A DNA stretch of 64,000 bases from contig JBHOQS010000002.1 in NCBI GenBank assembly GCA_042408875.1, forward strand, positions 248,001 through 312,000. Reading direction: 5' to 3'. The notes under the pieces were generated by a model that was given only the letters and a program-made list of their open reading frames with translations, searched no databases and had not been told where the DNA came from. Shown here in pieces: positions 59,378 through 64,000 of this stretch. Every line of letters starts with the position of its first letter. The first letter of the stretch is position 1. This stretch comes from JBHOQS01 sp042408875 (GTDB lineage: Bacteria > Chloroflexota > UBA11872 > JBHOQS01). The translations under genes and the position numbers were made by a program.

Positions 59378-62056
59378 ATGACACAGCCGTCCTTACTTGA
59401 CGCCGCGTCTTCAGCGCGGAAAGTGCTGGAGCTCGAGCTACGCAAGGGTCTGACTGACTCAGCCGTCGTGGGCGGGCTGGAGCGCTTTGCCCAGGCCTTG
59501 CAGCAGCGTGTGCGTAGTCTCGCCAGCGCGCCGGCACCCGGCAGCAACGGACACGCCAGCGAGCTCCTGGCCGTGGCGGATATGCTGGCCGGCTACAGCG
59601 CTCTCCCGCCGGGCCAGCGCCGCCGGATCATAGCCACAGCGCTGGAGCGACTACGCGCCCTGGAGCAAAAGCTCCGTCCCCAGCCAGGGCGGCTGCAACG
59701 GCTGTGGGGAGAGAGCGCTCCTCCTGGCCAGCTCTCCCACAGCGCGGGAGCGGCGCAGGGAGGTCAGACAGGCGCTCCTACCGGCACGGCGCCCAGGATG
59801 GCTGAGGGGCGTGTTTCCCCTCGGCGAGAGCACGAGCGCGGGTTGGGGGAAGCGGATGCGCCAGGAACAGAAGTGCCTTCCTTAGAAGCTCGTTCCCTAG
59901 AAGCGCCTTCCTTTAAGGACTTAAATAAGGACCTAAACTTAAAGGAAAAGAAAAGACGTCGCGGGCTACCCGCGACCGCGACCGGCCGGCTCTCTGGCTC
60001 GGTGGCCGAGGTGCTCACGGCCCCCAGCAACGAGGAGCGCGATCGCCGCGTGGCGCAGCTCGAGCGCATCGGCATCCAGACCGTGGGTGACTTGCTCTAT
60101 CACTTCCCACGGCGGCACCTGGACCGCAGCTCCTTCCGCCGGATCGCCGAGCTCTCCTACGGCGAAGTCGCGACCGTCTACGGCCGGATCACGAACATCC
60201 AGCGCAAGCGGACGCCCCGCCAGGGCATCCCGATCATCGAGGCCACCATCGCCGACGAAACCGGCTTCCTGCGGGCGACGTGGTTCAATAAGAGCCCTCG
60301 CTTCCAGCACGCCCTGGCTGGCGCCTCGCACGTCATCGTCAGCGGCAAGGTGCGGTTCGACATCTCCGGCGCGCCGGCGTTTCAGGAGCCGGAGATCGAC
60401 TTTGACCCCGAGCGAGCCATCCACAGCGGGCGTATCGTGCCGGTCTACCCGCTCACTGGCGACCTCGACCAGTGGACCATGCGGCGAGCGGTCAGCCGCG
60501 CCATTGAGTACTACCTCCCCCAGCTCGTCGATCACCTGCCCGAGGCGGTACGCCACCGCGCCGGGCTGCTGCCGCTGGCAGAGGCCGTGGCACAGATGCA
60601 CTTCCCGGACAGCTGGGAGCGTTGGGACCAGGCGCGCCGGCGGCTGGCCTTCGATGAACTGCTGCTCGTGCAGCTCGGCGTGCAACAGCGCCGCCGCGAG
60701 TGGCAGGGGCAGCCAGGCAACGCCATGACGATCGATCCGGCGCTGCTGGAACGCTACCGTCAGTCGCTGCCGTTCGAGCTGACGCGGGCACAACAGCGGG
60801 TGATCGAAGAGATCCTGGCCGATATGGCCAAGCCAGTGCCGATGAGCCGCCTGCTTCAGGGCGAGGTTGGCTCCGGCAAGACCGTGGTGGCCGGCGCGGC
60901 GATCGCTGTGGCCTGCGACAACGGCTTCCAGGCCGCTATGATGGCCCCGACTGAGATCCTGGCCCAGCAGCACTACGCCACGCTCAGCCGCCTGCTGGAA
61001 CCGCTAGGCCTGCGCGTGCGGCTGCTCTCCGGAAGCCTGAAGAAGCGTGAGAAGGAGGAGATCTGGCAGCTTGCCGCCTCCGGCGAGGTGGACGTGCTGG
61101 TCGGCACGCATGCCTTGATCGAGGATGGTGAGTTCAAGGCGCTGGGCCTGGTCATCGTAGACGAGCAGCACCGCTTCGGCGTGCGCCAGCGTGCCAATCT
61201 ACGCAACAAGGGCTACAACCCCGATGTACTGGTGATGACTGCCACGCCGATCCCGCGCACGCTGGCCCTAACGATCTACGGTGACCTGGACATCTCGGTG
61301 ATCGACGAGCTACCGCCGGGCCGCCAGCGGGTGAAGACGCGGTGGGTCGGGCCGCGCGAGCGTATGCGCGCCTACGCCTTCGTGCGCGAGCAAGTGCGCC
61401 AAGGCCACCAGGCTTTCATCATCTGCCCGCTGATCGAGGAGTCGGATCGTGTAGATGCGCGCGCCGCGGTCGAAGAACACGCCCGCCTGCAACGCCAGAT
61501 CTTCCCCGATCTGAAGCTCGAGCTCCTGCACGGGCGCATGAGCGCGAAGGAGAAGGAAGCGGTAATGCAGCGCTTCCGCGACGGCGAGGCGCATATCCTG
61601 GTCTCGACCGCAGTCGTCGAGGTCGGCATCGACGTGCCAAATGCCACGGTGATGCTGATCGAGGGGGCCGACCGCTTTGGCCTGGCGCAGCTTCACCAGT
61701 TTCGCGGCAGGGTCGGCCGCGGGCAGTTCGAGTCGTACTGCCTCTTGCTGAGCGATAGCTCCCATCCGGACGAGAACCCGCGCCTGCGCGCTATTGTCGA
61801 GAACTACGATGGCTTTAAGCTGGCCGAAGAGGACCTGAAGCTGCGCGGCCCAGGCGAGTTCTTCGGCACGCGGCAGAGCGGGCTCCCTGATCTGAAAGTT
61901 GCACAGCTCGGGGATATCGCTGTGCTAGAGCTGGCGCGCCGTGAGGCTGCTCTGATCTTCGCGGCCGATCCTGAGCTCCGTCGGCCCGAGCACGCGCTGC
62001 TGGCCGAGAAGATGCAGGCCTTCTGGGCAGCGCGCCGGGATGCGGCGCGCGAGTAA
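59378..62056 (+). CDS. recG: ATP-dependent DNA helicase RecG
   Basis: An 892-residue helicase. An N-terminal extension of about 200 residues ends in an unusual Lys/Glu/Leu-rich repeat (see 59915-59938). The wedge/OB domain follows (IGIQTVGDLLYHFPRRHLDR), then helicase motif I QGEVGSGKTVVAGA, DEQH box VIVDEQHRFGVRQR, motif III TATPIPRTLAL, and motifs V-VI (LVSTAVVEVGIDVPNATV, QLHQFRGRVGRG). It remodels stalled forks and D-loops. An in-frame GTG at 59345 is an alternative start. Confidence 0.96.
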   Translation: MTQPSLLDAASSARKVLELELRKGLTDSAVVGGLERFAQALQQRVRSLASAPAPGSNGHASELLAVADMLAGYSALPPGQRRRIIATALERLRALEQKLRPQPGRLQRLWGESAPPGQLSHSAGAAQGGQTGAPTGTAPRMAEGRVSPRREHERGLGEADAPGTEVPSLEARSLEAPSFKDLNKDLNLKEKKRRRGLPATATGRLSGSVAEVLTAPSNEERDRRVAQLERIGIQTVGDLLYHFPRRHLDRSSFRRIAELSYGEVATVYGRITNIQRKRTPRQGIPIIEATIADETGFLRATWFNKSPRFQHALAGASHVIVSGKVRFDISGAPAFQEPEIDFDPERAIHSGRIVPVYPLTGDLDQWTMRRAVSRAIEYYLPQLVDHLPEAVRHRAGLLPLAEAVAQMHFPDSWERWDQARRRLAFDELLLVQLGVQQRRREWQGQPGNAMTIDPALLERYRQSLPFELTRAQQRVIEEILADMAKPVPMSRLLQGEVGSGKTVVAGAAIAVACDNGFQAAMMAPTEILAQQHYATLSRLLEPLGLRVRLLSGSLKKREKEEIWQLAASGEVDVLVGTHALIEDGEFKALGLVIVDEQHRFGVRQRANLRNKGYNPDVLVMTATPIPRTLALTIYGDLDISVIDELPPGRQRVKTRWVGPRERMRAYAFVREQVRQGHQAFIICPLIEESDRVDARAAVEEHARLQRQIFPDLKLELLHGRMSAKEKEAVMQRFRDGEAHILVSTAVVEVGIDVPNATVMLIEGADRFGLAQLHQFRGRVGRGQFESYCLLLSDSSHPDENPRLRAIVENYDGFKLAEEDLKLRGPGEFFGTRQSGLPDLKVAQLGDIAVLELARREAALIFAADPELRRPEHALLAEKMQAFWAARRDAARE
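59915..59938 (+). repeat. In-frame 12-bp tandem duplication in recG
   Basis: AAGGACTTAAAT/AAGGACCTAAAC encodes Lys-Asp-Leu-Asn twice. It sits in a locally AT-rich patch (about 59870-59955) that also repeats the SLEA motif. The patch falls in the linker between the N-terminal extension and the wedge domain. Confidence 0.85.
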
Positions 62057-62068
62057 ACTCCAGGCGCT

Positions 62069-62683
62069 ATGCGTGTGATCGCCGGAATAGCGAAGGGACA
62101 CCGGCTGCTCGGCCCGCGCGGGCGCGGGACCAGGCCGACTTCAGACAGGCTGCGCGGGGCGATCTTCGATGCGCTCGGCGAACGGGCCGGACAGGGGCGG
62201 GTACTCGATCTCTACGCCGGCACCGGCGCGCTGGGCATTGAAGCGCTCTCGCGCGGCGCAGAGCAGGCTGACTTCGTGGAGAGCGACCGCGCCATGTGCA
62301 CTATCATCCAGGCCAACCTGGAGCGTACGAAGCTGGCTGCTCGCGGGCGGGTGCTGTGCCGGCGGGTTGAAGACGTCCTGCCCGAGCTCACCGGCCCGTA
62401 CGATCTGATCCTGATGGACCCGCCCTACGCCGATCCCCACCGGGACGAGGTGCTGGCAGCCCTGGCCGCCTCGCCGCTGGTCGGGCCCGATACACTCGTG
62501 GTCGTCGAGCACACGGCGCGCCTGCCGCCGCCGGACCGCCTCGGCCGGCTGGTACTCTGGAAGCGCCGCCGGCATGGCGACGGGGCGTTCTCGATCTATA
62601 CCGTTGCCGGGCCGGCCGCTGAGGCGCTGGCTGATATTCTTGAGGCTCCTCCGGCAGACACACCTCCGCCAGAAGATCAGTGA
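62069..62683 (+). CDS. rsmD: 16S rRNA m2G966 methyltransferase
   Basis: A 204-residue enzyme. MRVIAGIAKGHRL, RPTSDRLRGAIFDALG, motif I LDLYAGTGALGIEALSRGA and the catalytic DPPY in LILMDPPYADP are diagnostic for RsmD. It methylates G966 of 16S rRNA. It follows recG by 12 nt, a conserved order. Its 3' end (62577-62627) is repeated at 63747-63797; beyond the repeat the C-terminus (DILEAPPADTPPPEDQ) may be acquired sequence. Confidence 0.95.
   Translation: MRVIAGIAKGHRLLGPRGRGTRPTSDRLRGAIFDALGERAGQGRVLDLYAGTGALGIEALSRGAEQADFVESDRAMCTIIQANLERTKLAARGRVLCRRVEDVLPELTGPYDLILMDPPYADPHRDEVLAALAASPLVGPDTLVVVEHTARLPPPDRLGRLVLWKRRRHGDGAFSIYTVAGPAAEALADILEAPPADTPPPEDQ
62577..62627 (+). repeat. Left copy of 51-bp direct repeat (rsmD 3' end)
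   Basis: Matches 63747-63797 at 49 of 51 positions. It encodes GDGAFSIYTVAGPAAEA of RsmD. The 1.17-kb interval contains the toxin-antitoxin pair. A second, collinear 17-bp match (CGGGCCGAGCAGGTCGC) lies at 62727-62743 and 63919-63935. Confidence 0.9.
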
Positions 62684-62771
62684 GACAACGCCAGCGAGAG
62701 CCTCCCCACTGTTCCTGCCCCATCGGCGGGCCGAGCAGGTCGCGCCCTACGCGGCAGAACAGCGCACCCTT

Positions 62772-62796
62772 CCCTGAGCATGGGCCATGCTCAGGG
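62772..62796. repeat. 25-bp perfect palindrome
   Basis: CCCTGAGCATGG-G-CCATGCTCAGGG, 12-bp arms and one central base, about 90 bp after the rsmD stop. It could be a terminator without T-tract, a protein-binding site or a recombination relic. Confidence 0.7.
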
Positions 62797-62838
62797 CACC
62801 GACGACCCAGGCGCAGTGGCTGGTCCTGCGACTTCATG

Positions 62839-62879
62839 GTACAACTAATCAGTAAGTTGTACAGTATTACATGTTGTAC
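62839..62879 (+). promoter_or_regulatory. Candidate antitoxin operator
   Basis: GTACAACT-8 nt-AGTTGTAC (62839-62862) plus a third half-site GTTGTAC (62873-62879), in the 100 bp before the antitoxin gene. AbrB-type antitoxins commonly repress their own promoter through such dyads. Confidence 0.5.
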
Positions 62880-62954
62880 GACTTTGGATGAGACTCTACT
62901 GGTATCCTGTGCGTTCACCTAACATGTGTTTGATGTGTTCAAGGAGGCCAGCTC

Positions 62955-63263
62955 ATGGGAGAGTATCGCAGCAGGGTAAGCCCTAAGGGGCAGGTGACTA
63001 TTCCCCAGGAGATTCGCCGCCGCTTCGGGCTCAAGCCGAGAGATATAGTCGCCATCCGCGTCGAGAATGGCGAAATCCGTATCACCCCCCTGGTACAGGG
63101 GCTGGGCGATCTGGCAGCCAGCTTCCAGGCTGTACCCCCCCTGAGGCAGCCATATGACGCAGATGAGCTGGCCCGTATCGCTGGCGAGGAGCACGCCGGC
63201 CACGCCGCCCGTGAAGGACTGCCGGCGCAGCCCCGGCCCAGGCACGAAGCTGACGAGGTGTGA
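62955..63263 (+). CDS. AbrB-family antitoxin (VapB-like)
   Basis: A 102-residue protein. The SpoVT/AbrB swapped-hairpin domain occupies residues 1-47 (RSRVSPKGQVTIPQEIRRRF, LKPRDIVAIRVENGEIRI). The C-terminal tail (about 50-102) is where such antitoxins wrap the toxin. AGGAGG precedes the ATG. The stop lies 2 nt before the toxin ATG. It should neutralise the PIN toxin and autoregulate. Confidence 0.92.
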   Translation: MGEYRSRVSPKGQVTIPQEIRRRFGLKPRDIVAIRVENGEIRITPLVQGLGDLAASFQAVPPLRQPYDADELARIAGEEHAGHAAREGLPAQPRPRHEADEV

Positions 63264-63265
63264 GG

Positions 63266-63712
63266 ATGCCCCTGTCACCACCCAACGGCCCGCCTGCCAC
63301 AGCTTTCCTCGATACGAATGTGATCCTCCGCTATCTCACGCAGGATCAGCCTGGTCAGGCTGAGCGTGCTCGCCGGCTGCTGGAAGATGCAGCCGCTGGA
63401 CGGTGCCGCCTGCTCACCTGCGAGGGTGTAGTAATCGAACTCGTCCAGGTGCTCTCCTCTCGCCAGCTTTATAACCTGCCTCGTGCAGATATCCGCATGC
63501 ACCTTACCCGCATCCTTTCCCAACGCGGGCTTTCCCTACCGCACAAGCAGACCTACCTGCGTGCGTTGGAGCTCTATGCCACCGTGCCGCGGCTCGACTT
63601 CGTGGATGCATTGTTGGTTGCGCATATGGAACGTACCGGCCAGAGCACGCTGGTGAGCTTCGACCACGATTTCGATGGGCTGCCCGGCATCACACGTTAC
63701 GAGCCAACGTAG
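63266..63712 (+). CDS. PIN-domain toxin (VapC-like)
   Basis: A 148-residue PIN endoribonuclease. The acidic metal ligands are in AFLDTNVILRYL (Asp), VVIELVQVL (Glu), LDFVDALLVAHM (Asp) and LVSFDHDFDGLP (Asp). VapC toxins cut tRNAs or rRNA. The ATG chosen follows GAGGTG at 5 nt; a GTG at 63260 overlapping the antitoxin stop as GTGA is possible. Confidence 0.92.
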   Translation: MPLSPPNGPPATAFLDTNVILRYLTQDQPGQAERARRLLEDAAAGRCRLLTCEGVVIELVQVLSSRQLYNLPRADIRMHLTRILSQRGLSLPHKQTYLRALELYATVPRLDFVDALLVAHMERTGQSTLVSFDHDFDGLPGITRYEPT

Positions 63713-63746
63713 CTGTCGAACAGGAAGCACACCCGCTGCTGACCTA

Positions 63747-63797
63747 GCGACGGGGCGTTCTCGATCTATACCGTCGCCGGGCCGGCCGCTGGGGCGC
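63747..63797 (+). repeat. Right copy of 51-bp direct repeat (rsmD 3' end)
   Basis: Same frame as rsmD (GDGAFSIYTVAGPAAGAP), but without any upstream methyltransferase sequence. Read on, the frame ends in TGA near 63850, overlapping the convergent MFS gene. It is best read as the original rsmD end, displaced by insertion of the toxin-antitoxin segment. Confidence 0.85.
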
Positions 63798-63801
63798 CTA
63801 C

Positions 63802-64000
63802 TCATGGGTCTGACGCAGTGCCGGCAAGTGCGCCCTTGCCAGGGGCGTGTTGAGGCAGCCCCAGCGCGAGAACTCCGGCTAGAACGTAGAGGCCGCCTGC
63901 CAGCACCAACAGGATCACCGGGCCGAGCAGGTCGCCCAGCGCGCCTCCGAGCCCCAGCCCCAGCAGGGTCATCAGAGCGTTGGTCGTGTTGAACGCGCCG
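63802..64000 (-). CDS. MFS transporter, C-terminal fragment
   Basis: The last 65 codons of a membrane protein whose start lies beyond the window. The visible part has two helices (LMTLLGLGLGGALGDLLGP and VILLVLAGGLYVLAGVLAL) and a short polar tail (ending GTASDP), the usual final pair of an MFS permease. No further family assignment is possible. Confidence 0.65.
   Translation of the reverse strand, partial: GAFNTTNALMTLLGLGLGGALGDLLGPVILLVLAGGLYVLAGVLALGLPQHAPGKGALAGTASDP

Noticed and set aside
62680..62922. Short frames after rsmD, including one reading RDLLGPP on the minus strand
   Set aside because: They match only a short segment shared with the MFS gene end and are better explained as a duplicated, decayed fragment than as a gene.
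62955..63712. The toxin-antitoxin pair as a novel defence system
   Set aside because: AbrB-type antitoxin plus PIN toxin is a known VapBC-type arrangement; only its insertion site is of special interest.

Overview
The window is a GC-rich bacterial chromosome segment of about 60 genes on both strands. The gene content (RodZ-like HTH protein, PspC, YggT, DUF2207 plus LemA, FakA-like DAK2 protein, a T-box in front of leuS, many ABC substrate-binding lipoproteins without permeases) and the style of the proteins suggest a member of the Chloroflexota (Thermomicrobia- or Ktedonobacteria-like). That placement is an inference from gene content; there is no rRNA or other phylogenetic marker set here. 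Coding DNA is GC-rich, while many intergenic spacers are strikingly AT-rich and contain short tandem duplications of 8-18 bp.

Layout. 1-3900: the 5' end of an IlvD/Edd dehydratase, an unknown protein, a NarL-type histidine kinase and a stand-alone, partly degenerate receiver protein. 4000-9900 (minus strand): a NitT/TauT-type ABC importer (permease, ATPase, binding lipoprotein), a YdjM-like membrane protein, an amidohydrolase-fold protein and a sugar-type binding lipoprotein. 10000-11800: the C-terminal stump of a WD40 protein, a PspC protein and tRNA-Glu(CTC). 11869-16781 (minus): a tightly overlapping operon of three unknown proteins and a membrane-SPFH fusion, followed by a RodZ-like protein; this is the best candidate here for an undescribed system. 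16900-20000: small envelope proteins and a polytopic membrane protein ending in a helix-turn-helix domain. 20300-25900: two methyltransferases, gamma-glutamyltransferase, an M42 peptidase and a PhnD-like binding protein.

26190-30081 is a metal/redox block: a CueR-type operator-promoter, a CopA-like P-type ATPase, a MerR-family regulator, a cytochrome c and a Met-rich SHOCT protein. 30339-34368 is the translation block: rplU-rpmA with a promoter and leader hairpin, then a T-box leader and leuS. 34400-46100 holds a sulfatase, two short-chain dehydrogenases, secreted peptidases (propeller-M23 fusion, gluzincin), purine nucleoside phosphorylase, an RraA-like protein, a secreted HExxH protein and an MFS exporter. 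46500-57000 holds DUF2207/LemA, a binding lipoprotein translationally coupled to a glycoside hydrolase, an Atg22/UMF1-type MFS protein, a DegT aminotransferase and a ceramidase-like hydrolase. 57152-62683 holds a receiver protein, a FakA-like kinase, recG and rsmD. The end of the window carries a VapBC-type toxin-antitoxin pair inserted between two copies of the rsmD 3' end, then the 3' end of an MFS gene.

Functionally the window mixes housekeeping genes (rplU, rpmA, leuS, recG, rsmD) with nutrient scavenging (binding proteins, peptidases, sulfatase, glycoside hydrolase), copper defence and envelope maintenance. Start codons were chosen from Shine-Dalgarno spacing and 4-nt overlaps; GTG starts are frequent.
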